A stretch of DNA of 64,000 nucleotides from positions 434,001 to 498,000 of the forward strand of contig JBQVOK010000003.1 in NCBI GenBank assembly GCA_052437175.1, in the 5' to 3' direction. The translations under genes were made by a program, and so were the position numbers. Below the pieces are notes generated by a model, which did no database searches, was not told the DNA's origin, and saw nothing but the letters and a program-made list of their open reading frames with translations. Origin of the DNA: JACVCJ01 sp052437175 (GTDB lineage: Bacteria > Bacteroidota > Bacteroidia > CAIKAF01). Positions 19,201 to 26,311 of this stretch are shown piece by piece; positions within the stretch are counted from its first letter, which is position 1, and every line of letters starts with the position of its first letter.

Positions 19201-19640
19201 CCGGCAAGAGCGCCGGCCGGCACGGCAATACTGGCGCTGGCCTGTGTGGCGTCGGTACCGGAAGAATTGTAAATGGTACCGATATCAAAGGATTCACCGG
19301 CATCCGCAAAGGAGTTGTTCTGGTTCCAGTCGATATACACCCGTATATAGTTGGTCCAGCTGCCGGCAGTGTTGCCTTTGGCCGTAAAGGTATAGGAGCT
19401 GCCCTGTACCACGTTGGCCGTCTGTGCTGTAAAGTCTTCATGTTCGGTAGTGCCGCTGGCGGAAGAGGTATTGTTGATACCTGCGAAATTAACCAGGGTG
19501 AGAGGCTCTACTCCGTCGGGATAAGTTACGGCGCAGTAGGGCGCGGGGAATTGCGAATAGGCGGCTGTGACCGGCAAAAGTGCCAGGGCCATCAGCGCCG
19601 TTCGGAAACGGTTCTGGAGATTTGGTACTCTTTTTTTCAT
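16218..19640 (-). CDS. Large T9SS-secreted GEVED / Ig-like repeat protein
   Basis: 1140 residues. Signal peptide (cut near TAAYSQ), then three GEVED domains (about 33-187, 281-437, 533-688), each with VYIDWNQNNS and GQAEDYSVNV-type motifs, alternating with Ig-like BIG2-type domains (six in all, the last four in tandem, 691-1052). The C-terminus (about 1062-1140: LFPNPATDRVNVRMP, LRPGMYTLRVRTTDG, FIKK) is a type A T9SS sorting domain. The protein should cross the outer membrane through the T9SS and be attached to the surface or released. The architecture suggests an adhesin or matrix protein; no enzyme domain is visible. The repeats are highly similar in DNA, showing recent duplication. Confidence 0.92.
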   Translation of the reverse strand: MKKRVPNLQNRFRTALMALALLPVTAAYSQFPAPYCAVTYPDGVEPLTLVNFAGINNTSSASGTTEHEDFTAQTANVVQGSSYTFTAKGNTAGSWTNYIRVYIDWNQNNSFADAGESFDIGTIYNSSGTDATQASASIAVPAGALAGTTRMRVVKRFGQYAPDCGNVGNSLDYGQAEDYSVNVVAPASVDSVVVATQGGVPAAITTNAGTLQLVSTVYPTGGSQAVVWSIVPAGGTATISTTGLVTAVANGNVWGKATAAANPAYKDSILITLSNQLPPFPAPYCGTTYPDDVEPITSVVFAGINNTSSATVNGSPELEDFTSQVATVIQGSPTNAITVKGNTAGSFTNYIRVYIDWNQNNSLSDAGESYDIGTIASSTGTDAVQVTGNIAVPAGALLGNTRMRVTKRFSTYGPACNDLGDGDDYGQAEDYTVNVIAAATIDSVVVATQGGVPATITTNAGTLQLTSTIYPLAAPQNVIWSITPAGGSATISTGGLVTAVANGNVWAKATSSANPSAKDSIQITITNQIAVFPAPYCNVTYPDDVEPITQVVFAGINNTTPASVNATPQLENFTNLTANVVQGQSYPISVKGNTAGNWTNYIRVYIDWNQNNTLNDAGEVYDIGTIANSTGTDAIQATGTIAVPAGALTGNTRMRVTKRFGQYSPACGDLGDGLDFGQAEDYTVNIAAPVPVDSVVVTTQGGVPAAISTTNGTLQLVATVFPAAASQAVTWSITPAGGTATISAAGLVTAQTNGNVWAKAVSVQNVTKSDSILITITGQPLLVDSVVVATQGGVPATITTNAGTLQLTATVYPTLVNQAVTWTLNPASGIATISAGGLVTAQTNGTVWAKATSVQDVTKSDSIQITISGQTVPVTSVVVSTQGGAPATITTPGGTLQLVGTVLPAAASQAVTWTIIPVTGTASISAAGLVTAQTDGTVWGKATSVQDVTKSDSILITLSGQTIPVDSVVVATQGGVPAAITTNAGTLQLTATVYPALVSQAVTWSIIPVTGAATISTGGLVTAQSDGTVWAKAVSVEDPSKSDSILITLSNQGIGLENYLAGKVELFPNPATDRVNVRMPEAGKIFSMEILSAEGRVISLTRGTGSDVESVDVSFLRPGMYTLRVRTTDGSGTSMKFIKK
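16485..17570 (-). repeat. Four tandem about 273-bp repeats encoding Ig-like domains
   Basis: Each unit encodes about 91 residues beginning VDSVVVATQGG (or VTSVVVSTQGG) and ending in a SDSILITLSGQ-like strand. The DNA similarity between units is obvious by eye. Two further copies lie in the upstream composite repeats. Confidence 0.9.
17304..19544 (-). repeat. Three composite repeats (GEVED + Ig-like) of about 750 bp
   Basis: Units at about 19544-18810, 18800-18057 and 18044-17304 each encode a proline-rich start (FPAPYC), a GEVED domain and one Ig-like domain. Similarity is strong over the full unit, consistent with segmental duplication. Confidence 0.85.
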
Positions 19641-20079
19641 TGTGGAGATTAATTATTGTGATTCAAAATAGGTCCTTGTACAAGGGGAAGGCTTGCCGTA
19701 TGCCTCATACAGGCGGAAAACCCCGGAAGGAAAAAAACTCCTCCGGCTTCGGTACGGTATTACAATAAGGAACACAGGCATACATTTACTTCATAATAGT
19801 TTATGTTCGTTCAGCAGAGAGAAGTAATATGTACACACAGCTGAATCTTTCTTTCAGAAAGGCACTTACAGGTCAGGCCTCCGGGGTGGAAGCTTCAGTC
19901 GGTACGTTTTATCAGGTTCAGGTTTAATTTTTAAGTAACCTGTAGTTTATAAAAGTATATAAAAAAAATAAAGCACGGAAATTTATTTGATGAACATGGA
20001 GCCGTTCTGCCGGGCCTGATCCGCTGAAAAGACAGCCCCCGGGGCCGTTAGTGCCGGTTCGTATTGCCGGATAAAAAAA
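19641..20079. other. Intergenic region and long leader of the GEVED protein gene
   Basis: No gene is seen here. On the minus strand a -7-like TACTTTTA (19950-19957) precedes a stem-loop leader (19919-19945) that would give a 5' untranslated region of about 300 nt. CTTTC-type short hairpins occur near 19850. The long leader is unusual for this window, where most leaders are 10-60 nt. Confidence 0.4.
19919..19945 (-). promoter_or_regulatory. Leader stem-loop shared with the TPR gene leader
   Basis: Minus strand: CTACAGGTT, then ACTTAAAAATTA, then AACCTG; perfect 6-bp stem CAGGTT / AACCTG. The same start (ACTACAGGTT.ACTTA) and hairpin form occurs at 33390-33414. Confidence 0.45.
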
Positions 20080-20087
20080 TATCTTTG
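20080..20087 (+). promoter_or_regulatory. -7 element for the two-component operon
   Basis: TATCTTTG, exact TAnnTTTG, 19 nt before the kinase ATG. No -33 at standard spacing. Confidence 0.5.
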
Positions 20088-20106
20088 CACTTTCCTCACA
20101 ATATTT

Positions 20107-20871
20107 ATGCAGGATACAAATACCTGGGTCATAATCAGTGCATTCCTGGCCGCCGGCCTTTCCGGCAGCCTGTTCCGGCTACTGTACTGGCGACGTAAGT
20201 TCCGGCACTCCGAACGCGAGCGCCTGGAGATGGAAACCCGCTTCCGTGACCTGGAAACGCGTGTGAACACCCTGCAGCTCGAAACCCTGGACGCCCGCCT
20301 CAACCCGCACCTTTTCAAGAACGTACTTAATTCGATACAATCGCATGCCTTCCAGACCTATTTTGCCCTGGATAAACTGGCGCATGTACTCGATTACATT
20401 CTGTATGAAAGCAAGAACGGTTTTGTAAGTCCGTCCGAAGAGATCGGCTTTGCCCTGAACTTTATCGAGATCAACAAGATCAAGGTAAGCCCGTTGTTTC
20501 AGCTCAATGTCAAAACCCGCCTGCACGAGAATGATCCGCTGCTGAACCAGAAGGTACTGGCACCCATGGTGTCGGTAGACCTGATCGAAAATGCCTTCAA
20601 ACATGCCGACCTGCAGAGCGCCGACGCTTTTATTTCGGTGGTGTTCGAATGCCGCGACAACCAGTTCCAGCTTACCGTTTCCAACAAAATATCGGGTAAA
20701 CCGGTCTTCCGCAAGGAAAAAAGCGGTATCGGTTCCCATGCCCTGGAACAGCGGCTGCAGATCCTGTACCGGGATAAATACAGCCTGCAGCGGTATACCG
20801 AAGGAGACGTATATATAGCACAACTAAAAATTAATTTGCTTGACTACCTTGAAATGCCTGTTACTGGATGA
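20107..20871 (+). CDS. LytS-type sensor histidine kinase
   Basis: 254 residues, a short kinase: one N-terminal membrane helix (about 8-28), a charged coiled coil (about 30-60), then the His-kinase region with the phospho-acceptor motif LDARLNPHLFKNVLNSI, the N box LIENAFKH and the G box SGIGSHALEQRL. There is no extracellular sensor domain, so input may come from a partner protein or the membrane itself. It phosphorylates the LytTR regulator encoded by the overlapping downstream gene (32-nt overlap). Confidence 0.9.
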   Translation: MQDTNTWVIISAFLAAGLSGSLFRLLYWRRKFRHSERERLEMETRFRDLETRVNTLQLETLDARLNPHLFKNVLNSIQSHAFQTYFALDKLAHVLDYILYESKNGFVSPSEEIGFALNFIEINKIKVSPLFQLNVKTRLHENDPLLNQKVLAPMVSVDLIENAFKHADLQSADAFISVVFECRDNQFQLTVSNKISGKPVFRKEKSGIGSHALEQRLQILYRDKYSLQRYTEGDVYIAQLKINLLDYLEMPVTG

Positions 20872-21553
20872 TGAGCTGCCGGGCCTGACCTACCTGAAAA
20901 TGCTCTGTGAGCAGCTTCCCGGTGTGGAAGTGGTAAAGGCATTCAACGACCCGCAGAAACTGCTCGGCGAAGCAGCTTCCCTGGAGTTTGACCTCTGTAT
21001 CCTCGATATCGAAATGCCGGGGATCAACGGCCTGCAGGTGGCCAATATCCTGAAAGGCGTGCCCGTGATCTTTACTACCGCCTATAAGGAGTTTGCCGCC
21101 GAAGCCTTCGACCTCAATGCGGTGGATTACATACGCAAGCCCGTCACGCGCGAACGGCTCGAAACAGCCATACAGAAAGCACAGCAGCGTATCGAAAAGA
21201 ATTTGCCGCCCCGCAGCTTTATCCAGATCAATACCGATAAAGGCAAAGCCATACTCTTTTTCGACCAGATCGAATACATCTATACCTCACCTTCTGACAG
21301 CCGCGATAAAAAGGCCGTACTGCAGAACGGCAGCGAACTTACGCTGAAGAATATCAGCTTCGATAAACTGAACGATATCCTGCCCGAAGATCGTTTCTGC
21401 CGCATCAACAAGGCCGAGCTGATCGCGATACGGAACGTACAGTTTTTTTCGCACGATCAGATCACTTCGGCGCTGCTGCGCAACGGAAAACCGCTTATCT
21501 TTACACTCAGTCCCGCTTTCCGTAACGATTTTCTCCAGAAAGTAAGACTATAA
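20840..21553 (+). CDS. LytTR-family response regulator
   Basis: 237 residues. Receiver domain (LLLDDE acidic pair, phospho-acceptor Asp in LCILDIEMPG, Lys in IRKPV) followed by a LytTR DNA-binding domain (about 130-235, FIQINTDKGKAILFFDQIEYI, RFCRINKAELIAI). The first in-frame ATG would remove the acidic pocket, so a TTG start (20840 or 20849) inside the kinase gene is required. It probably controls a small regulon; targets are unknown. The CPA2 antiporter gene follows 136 nt later. Confidence 0.9.
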   Translation: MTTLKCLLLDDELPGLTYLKMLCEQLPGVEVVKAFNDPQKLLGEAASLEFDLCILDIEMPGINGLQVANILKGVPVIFTTAYKEFAAEAFDLNAVDYIRKPVTRERLETAIQKAQQRIEKNLPPRSFIQINTDKGKAILFFDQIEYIYTSPSDSRDKKAVLQNGSELTLKNISFDKLNDILPEDRFCRINKAELIAIRNVQFFSHDQITSALLRNGKPLIFTLSPAFRNDFLQKVRL

Positions 21554-21689
21554 ATTCATTACATTTTTTCAGGTTCTTATTACAGAAAAACATGCCGCGA
21601 GACACAGTTAGATACAGGATAGCGCTACTTTCCCGGATATTTGTGCCATTGAACAGATGCCGGCCTTGATTTAAACAGCACAGGATTTT

Positions 21690-23960
21690 ATGAAGAAGTA
21701 CAGAAATCTGATCTTTTATGTAGGTACCATCAGTGTGTTTTCCCTGCTTATGTATATCATTGTGGTGGCGGGGAATAAACAGGAAGCCGGCCGCAAGGTT
21801 GTGGAGGCCGCTTCGGGCAAAAGCAACTGGACCGAATTCACCGATTCCATGCTGCATAATGTTGCGCATCCCCTGGCCATACTGCTGGTACAGATCATAA
21901 CCATTATCCTGGCGGCACGGCTCTTTGGCTGGATCTTTAAAAAAATAGGACAACCTTCGGTGATCGGTGAGATCATTGCCGGCATCGTACTGGGACCATC
22001 TGTGCTCGGGCACTGGTTCCCCGGCCTTTCCGAACAGCTTTTTCCCCTTACATCTATGGGGAATTTACAAATACTGAGCCAGATCGGCCTGATACTCTTT
22101 ATGTTCGTGATCGGCATGGAACTCGACCTTAAAGTGCTGAAGAACCGCGCCCACGAGGCCGTAGTGGTGAGTCATGCCAGTATCATTATTCCGTTTGCCC
22201 TGGGCATGGGCCTGGCTTATTTCGTATATCAGTCGTTTGCCCCGGAAGGTGTACAGTTCCTGTCGTTCGCACTGTTTCTTGGTATAGCCATGAGCATTAC
22301 GGCCTTCCCGGTACTCGCGCGCATTGTGCAGGAAAGGGGTATGAACAAGACCCGGCTCGGGGCTATGGCCATTACCTGTGCCGCCGCCGATGATATCACT
22401 GCCTGGTGCCTGCTGGCTGCCGTAATTGCCATTGTTAAGGCCGGTTCCATGGTAAGTTCACTGTACGTGATCCTGCTGGCCGCCGCCTATGTGCTGGTAA
22501 TGCTCAAGGTGGTGCGTCCCTTCCTGAAACGGGTGGGCGAACTGCATTCCTCGCGGGAGAACCTGAGCAAACCCGTGGTGGCCATCTTCTTTCTTACGCT
22601 TATTCTTTCGGCCTATGTAACCGAAATTATCGGTATACACGCCCTGTTCGGTGCCTTTATGGCCGGTGCCATCATGCCGGAAAATGCCCGTTTCCGCAAT
22701 ATTTTCATCGAGAAAGTAGAAGATGTGGCCCTGGTACTGCTGCTGCCGCTGTTCTTTGTGTTCACAGGACTGCGTACGCAGATCGGCCTGCTCAATGACC
22801 CCTATCTCTGGAAGGTGACCGCCCTGATCATAGCCGTGGCCGTAACCGGTAAATTTGCCGGCAGTGCCATTGCTGCACGTATCGTGGGCCAGAACTGGAA
22901 AGACAGCCTTACCCTCGGGGCGCTGATGAATACCCGCGGTCTTATGGAACTGGTGGTGCTGAACATCGGGTATGACCTGGGTGTACTTACGCCCGAAATT
23001 TTTGCCATGATGGTGATTATGGCCCTGGTAACCACCATTATGACAGGGCCGGCCCTGGACCTGATCGGGCGTGTGTTCCGCCGCAAGGAGTGCGCCATAC
23101 CCGAAGAGATCAGTCAGTTCAGTAAATACAAAGTACTGGTATCCTTTGGTAACCCCGAACGGGCCCGTACCCTGCTGAAACTCGCCCATAGTTTTGTGCG
23201 CAAGCTCAACGGCAATGCTTCGGTTACAGCCATGCACCTTACGCCGGCCGGCGACATCAACAATTACAACATGGAGGAGTACGAGCAGGAGAGCTTTGCG
23301 CCGGTCATTGCCGAATCGGAAGCTTTACAGCAGCCGATCACCACCCTGTTCAAGGCATCTTCGGATATCGATGCCGATATTGCCGACGTAGCCAATAAAG
23401 GCGATTACGACCTGCTGCTGGTAGGCCTGGGCCAGTCCATTTTTGAAGGCAGCCTGCTGGGTAAAGTGCTGGGCTTTACCACACGCATCATTAACCCCGA
23501 CGCACTCATTAACAAATTTACCGGCAAGGAAAAACTCTTCGAAAATTCACCCTTCGACGAGCGTACACGTCTCATCCTGGCCAAAAGCCAGGTGCCTGTG
23601 GGTATACTGGTAGATAAAGAGCTGGAAAAGACCGACCAGGTATTTGTGCCGGTTTTCGGCCCGAACGACGCCTTCCTGGTACGTTATGCCCAGAAGCTGA
23701 TCCATAACGCCGGGGCACAGGTTACCGTGCTGGACGCGGCAGGCAGTATAAAGAACCATCCTTCGCTGCGCGAGTCGGTGCGGGCCATTGAACAGGTGTC
23801 GCCCAATCACATTACCCTGCTTAATGAGCGTAAGATCGAAAAGGAATTCCTGGCCACGCAGGACCTGATGCTGATCAGCCTGGAAAGCTGGAAAAAACTG
23901 GTGGATTCACAAAGTGTATGGCTCAACAATGCGCCTTCCACCCTCATCCTTAAAGACTGA
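21690..23960 (+). CDS. CPA2-family cation:proton antiporter with C-terminal USP-like region
   Basis: 756 residues. Residues about 55-470 form a 12-13-helix monovalent cation:proton antiporter-2 domain (IGQPSVIGEIIAGIVLGPSVLG; AADDITAW with the ion-binding Asp pair; NTRGLMELVVLNIG), preceded by an extra N-terminal helix. The C-terminal about 280 residues are soluble and look like two universal-stress-protein-like domains (YKVLVSFGNPERARTLLKLA; QVFVPVFGPNDAFLVRYAQ), likely regulatory. It exchanges K+ or Na+ for protons in the inner membrane. The stop codon is one nucleotide away from the stop of the convergent oxidase-like gene. Confidence 0.9.
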   Translation: MKKYRNLIFYVGTISVFSLLMYIIVVAGNKQEAGRKVVEAASGKSNWTEFTDSMLHNVAHPLAILLVQIITIILAARLFGWIFKKIGQPSVIGEIIAGIVLGPSVLGHWFPGLSEQLFPLTSMGNLQILSQIGLILFMFVIGMELDLKVLKNRAHEAVVVSHASIIIPFALGMGLAYFVYQSFAPEGVQFLSFALFLGIAMSITAFPVLARIVQERGMNKTRLGAMAITCAAADDITAWCLLAAVIAIVKAGSMVSSLYVILLAAAYVLVMLKVVRPFLKRVGELHSSRENLSKPVVAIFFLTLILSAYVTEIIGIHALFGAFMAGAIMPENARFRNIFIEKVEDVALVLLLPLFFVFTGLRTQIGLLNDPYLWKVTALIIAVAVTGKFAGSAIAARIVGQNWKDSLTLGALMNTRGLMELVVLNIGYDLGVLTPEIFAMMVIMALVTTIMTGPALDLIGRVFRRKECAIPEEISQFSKYKVLVSFGNPERARTLLKLAHSFVRKLNGNASVTAMHLTPAGDINNYNMEEYEQESFAPVIAESEALQQPITTLFKASSDIDADIADVANKGDYDLLLVGLGQSIFEGSLLGKVLGFTTRIINPDALINKFTGKEKLFENSPFDERTRLILAKSQVPVGILVDKELEKTDQVFVPVFGPNDAFLVRYAQKLIHNAGAQVTVLDAAGSIKNHPSLRESVRAIEQVSPNHITLLNERKIEKEFLATQDLMLISLESWKKLVDSQSVWLNNAPSTLILKD

Positions 23961-23961
23961 G

Positions 23962-24633
23962 TTACAACACAAAAGTAAATACAAGAAAAAGTACGAGCCA
24001 GAGTACGTCGGTATAATGCCACCAGAAGGCTGCCACGCGGGTTTTTACCAGTTCGAAGGGATTGGTGGTGAGTATAAGTTCATCGGCGGCGTCGCTCTGG
24101 TGTCTGCGGAAAGTATACAGGCGTTCGCCCAGCAGTACAAAGCCGGCCACTACGTGCAGCAGGTGCAGCCCGGAAAAGAAATACAGGTAGGCGCCTCCGC
24201 CGTAACCACCGGAAAAAAAGACTCCCTGTGAAAAAAGCTGTATCCAGGCCAGCAGTTGTACCAGGGCAAAGGCAATGCCCAGCACTATACCGCCGGCCAG
24301 GCTGTTAAAGGCCCGGCGCAGGGTTCCCTTGCGGAAAGCGCGGTTGCAGGAGGCCACCAGGATGCCCGACCCGATCATAAGCAGAGTACTCCACATAAAG
24401 GCCCGTGGCAGGAAGGGTTTTACAATAAGACCGCTTTCCAGCATCATCTGGAAATCTTCGTGCTTCTGTTGCAGGTACAGGTGCCGCACAAACAGCAGCA
24501 GTAACATCAGGAACAGGATGCCGCTGGCAACGGCCAGCAGGTATACCAGGGCCTGGCGCGGATGCACGTTCTGTCCCCCGAAAATATGGAGGCGGAACGG
24601 CGGTTCTTCTTTTGTGTCCTGTATCTGTGGCAT
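23962..24633 (-). CDS. Cytochrome c oxidase subunit III-like protein (orphan)
   Basis: 223 residues with five to six membrane helices. GLHLLHVVAGFVLLG and VAAFWWHYTDVLWLVLFLVF are the signature helices of heme-copper oxidase subunit III, with the first two helices of the long form reduced. Subunits I, II and assembly factors are not adjacent; the neighbour upstream on the same strand is a gamma carbonic anhydrase 9 nt away. It may supply a second subunit III to an oxidase encoded elsewhere, or act in an NO-reductase-like complex (NorE type). The assignment to the family is firm, the partner is not. Confidence 0.85.
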   Translation of the reverse strand: MPQIQDTKEEPPFRLHIFGGQNVHPRQALVYLLAVASGILFLMLLLLFVRHLYLQQKHEDFQMMLESGLIVKPFLPRAFMWSTLLMIGSGILVASCNRAFRKGTLRRAFNSLAGGIVLGIAFALVQLLAWIQLFSQGVFFSGGYGGGAYLYFFSGLHLLHVVAGFVLLGERLYTFRRHQSDAADELILTTNPFELVKTRVAAFWWHYTDVLWLVLFLVFTFVL

Positions 24634-24642
24634 AGCGGTGCT

Positions 24643-25170
24643 TTAGCGGGCCTCTTCCTCTTTGAACCAGCTGCTGTACATTACATAATTGCCGGCGATA
24701 CGGTCAATTTCGCCCGATATCTTTTCCGGCGTGATGTCTTTTACTTTCTTAGCGGGTACCCCGGCAAAAATAGACCCGGAGGGCACATGCGTACCTTCCA
24801 GCACTACCGATCCGGCGGCTATAATGCTGTTGCTCTCCACCAAGGCCCCGTCCATAACGATGGCACCCATACCAATAAGTACATTATCGTGAATGGTACA
24901 ACCGTGTACATTGGCGCTGTGGCCTATGCTTACGTTGTTACCGATGTTCAGGGGGGCTTTCAGGTAGGTGCAGTGCAGTACGGCATTGTCCTGCACGTTA
25001 ACGCGGTTGCCCATTTTTATATAATGTACGTCGCCGCGCACCACGGCATTGAACCAGAAACTGCATTCGTTACCGCAGCTTACCTCGCCTACGATGGTGG
25101 CATTGGGGGCTACAAAACAGTTTTCGCCCAGCTGGGGTTCCTTGCCCCGAACGGCTAATATTACCGGCAT
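24643..25170 (-). CDS. Gamma carbonic anhydrase-family hexapeptide-repeat protein
   Basis: 175 residues, left-handed beta-helix built from hexapeptide repeats (NATIVGEVSCGNECSFW; NVSIGHSANVHGCTIHDN; NSIIAAGSVVLEG). The His residues of GHSANVHGC and the earlier VLHCTY correspond to the zinc or iron ligands of gamma carbonic anhydrase, so a trimeric CO2 hydratase is possible, but many family members (YrdA/PaaY-like) have other or unknown activity. C-terminal helix typical. It has an exact promoter and is co-directional with the oxidase III-like gene. Confidence 0.88.
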   Translation of the reverse strand: MPVILAVRGKEPQLGENCFVAPNATIVGEVSCGNECSFWFNAVVRGDVHYIKMGNRVNVQDNAVLHCTYLKAPLNIGNNVSIGHSANVHGCTIHDNVLIGMGAIVMDGALVESNSIIAAGSVVLEGTHVPSGSIFAGVPAKKVKDITPEKISGEIDRIAGNYVMYSSWFKEEEAR

Positions 25171-25188
25171 AGTGTATCAGTTTAACAG

Positions 25189-25196
25189 CAAATGTA
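25189..25196 (-). promoter_or_regulatory. -7 element of the gamma carbonic anhydrase gene
   Basis: Minus-strand TACATTTG, exact TAnnTTTG, 18 nt before the ATG. Confidence 0.55.
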
Positions 25197-25311
25197 GGCA
25201 ATATTTAAGTTGCTCCGGCATTCGTTGCGGCCTCTATGGTGTCATAGGTTTTTTCTATGGGAGGGATGGGTCCTGCGCATATTTAATAAGGTCTGTTTAG
25301 TGATTTACCCG

Positions 25312-25319
25312 TATCTTTG
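25312..25319 (+). promoter_or_regulatory. -7 element of the nfu gene
   Basis: TATCTTTG, exact TAnnTTTG, 20 nt before the ATG. Divergent from the gamma carbonic anhydrase promoter. Confidence 0.6.
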
Positions 25320-25339
25320 CACTTTAATTCTTAAAGATC

Positions 25340-25927
25340 ATGTCCGGAACGCCCGTTTTAATATATGCCGAAAGCACGCCGAACCCCGCCACACTGAAGT
25401 TTGTGGCCAATGTGTTCATGCTGCCCGAGAACAGCGCCGAATACCTGCGCCCCGAAGAAGCCGAAGGCGCTCCCCTGGTGCAGGCCCTGTTCGAATTTCC
25501 TTTTGTACGCAGTGTGTACGTGTGCAATAATTTTGTCACCATCACCAAAAAAGAGTTCACTTCCTGGACGGAGATCATCCCGCAGGTGCGCGAATTCCTG
25601 AAGAACTGGCTGCAGGAAGGTAAAGACGTTATTGTGATGATGCCCGCCAAACGCGAAGAGGTAAAACCGGTGAGTATCGACGACCTGAATGCCGAAGGCG
25701 TATCGGGACAGATCATTGCCGCGCTCGACGAGTATGTGAAACCGGCCGTAGAAAGTGACGGCGGCGAGATCTCTTTCGTATCTTTTGATAAAGGTGTGGT
25801 TACCGTGCGCCTGCAGGGTTCCTGCAGCGGGTGTCCCAGCAGTACCGTTACCCTGAAACAGGGTATCGAGAACCTGCTGAAAAAAATGGTACCCGGCGTA
25901 ACCGAAGTGGTGGCCGAGAACGCTTAA
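25340..25927 (+). CDS. NifU-like iron-sulfur scaffold (Nfu)
   Basis: 195 residues. N-terminal Nfu_N domain (AESTPNPATLKFVANVFM; FEFPFVRSVYVCNNFVTI) and C-terminal NifU domain (ALDEYVKPAVESDGGEISFV) with the cluster ligands in CSGCPSS (CxxC). It carries 4Fe-4S clusters to target apo-proteins in the cytoplasm. Length and two-domain order match bacterial Nfu/NfuA-type proteins. Its stop is interlocked with that of gatC on the opposite strand (TTAA, 25924-25927). Confidence 0.93.
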   Translation: MSGTPVLIYAESTPNPATLKFVANVFMLPENSAEYLRPEEAEGAPLVQALFEFPFVRSVYVCNNFVTITKKEFTSWTEIIPQVREFLKNWLQEGKDVIVMMPAKREEVKPVSIDDLNAEGVSGQIIAALDEYVKPAVESDGGEISFVSFDKGVVTVRLQGSCSGCPSSTVTLKQGIENLLKKMVPGVTEVVAENA

Positions 25928-26220
25928 TCTTTTTTCTCGAGTACTTTAGGCACGCGTATATAATCGCTGTCTTTCTTGGGGGCGTTCTTCAGCGCCTCTT
26001 CCAGGCCCATTACCTGATGCGGTACGTCGGCGCGGGTCACGTTCTGCTCCTCGCTCATGTACACCAGGGGTTCTACATTGTCCACAGGCAGCTCGCTGAG
26101 TTTTTCCACAAAACCTACGATCTTTTCCAGGTCGTTGCGGATCTGGTCCTTTTCCGTTTCGCTGAATTCCAGGCGGCTCAGTTCGGCCAGACGGTCTACG
26201 GTTTCCTTGCTTACTTTCAT
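25924..26220 (-). CDS. gatC: Asp-tRNA(Asn)/Glu-tRNA(Gln) amidotransferase subunit C
   Basis: 98 residues from the ATG at 26220. GatC stabilises GatA and bridges it to GatB in the amidotransferase that converts mischarged Glu-tRNA(Gln) or Asp-tRNA(Asn). Typical motifs: VDRLAELSRLEFSETEKDQI, VEKLSELPVDNVEPL, and the C-terminal tail RADVPHQVMGLEEALKNAPKKDSDYIRVPKVLE. An ATG three codons upstream exists, but the -7 element at 26238-26245 would leave almost no leader for it. GatA and GatB are not nearby, as is common. Confidence 0.93.
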   Translation of the reverse strand: MKVSKETVDRLAELSRLEFSETEKDQIRNDLEKIVGFVEKLSELPVDNVEPLVYMSEEQNVTRADVPHQVMGLEEALKNAPKKDSDYIRVPKVLEKKD

Positions 26221-26237
26221 TGCGGACATCTTTGTCG

Positions 26238-26245
26238 CAAAGGTA
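26238..26245 (-). promoter_or_regulatory. -7 element of gatC
   Basis: Minus-strand TACCTTTG, exact TAnnTTTG. Transcription would begin near 26232, which favours the second ATG of gatC. Confidence 0.6.
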
Positions 26246-26284
26246 GTAAAAAAGCAGCAGACAGTGCTTTATATGTGCGTGTCG

Positions 26285-26303
26285 TAACTTTGTAGTACTT
26301 TTG
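26285..26303 (+). promoter_or_regulatory. Two -7 elements in front of dusB
   Basis: TAACTTTG (26285-26292) and TACTTTTG (26296-26303) both match TAnnTTTG exactly and lie 11 nt apart, so two starts are possible. No clean -33 is seen. Confidence 0.55.
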
Positions 26304-26311
26304 TACCCGAA

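Noticed and set aside
16485..19544. Regular repeats suggesting a CRISPR array
   Set aside because: Repeats are hundreds of bases long and in frame, encoding GEVED and Ig-like domains.
19870..19940. Stretch with GAACCTGAT on the minus strand, resembling the 3' part of a TPP riboswitch
   Set aside because: The essential CTGAGA core and the GGGG-type 5' helix are absent, so only a short fragment matches by chance.
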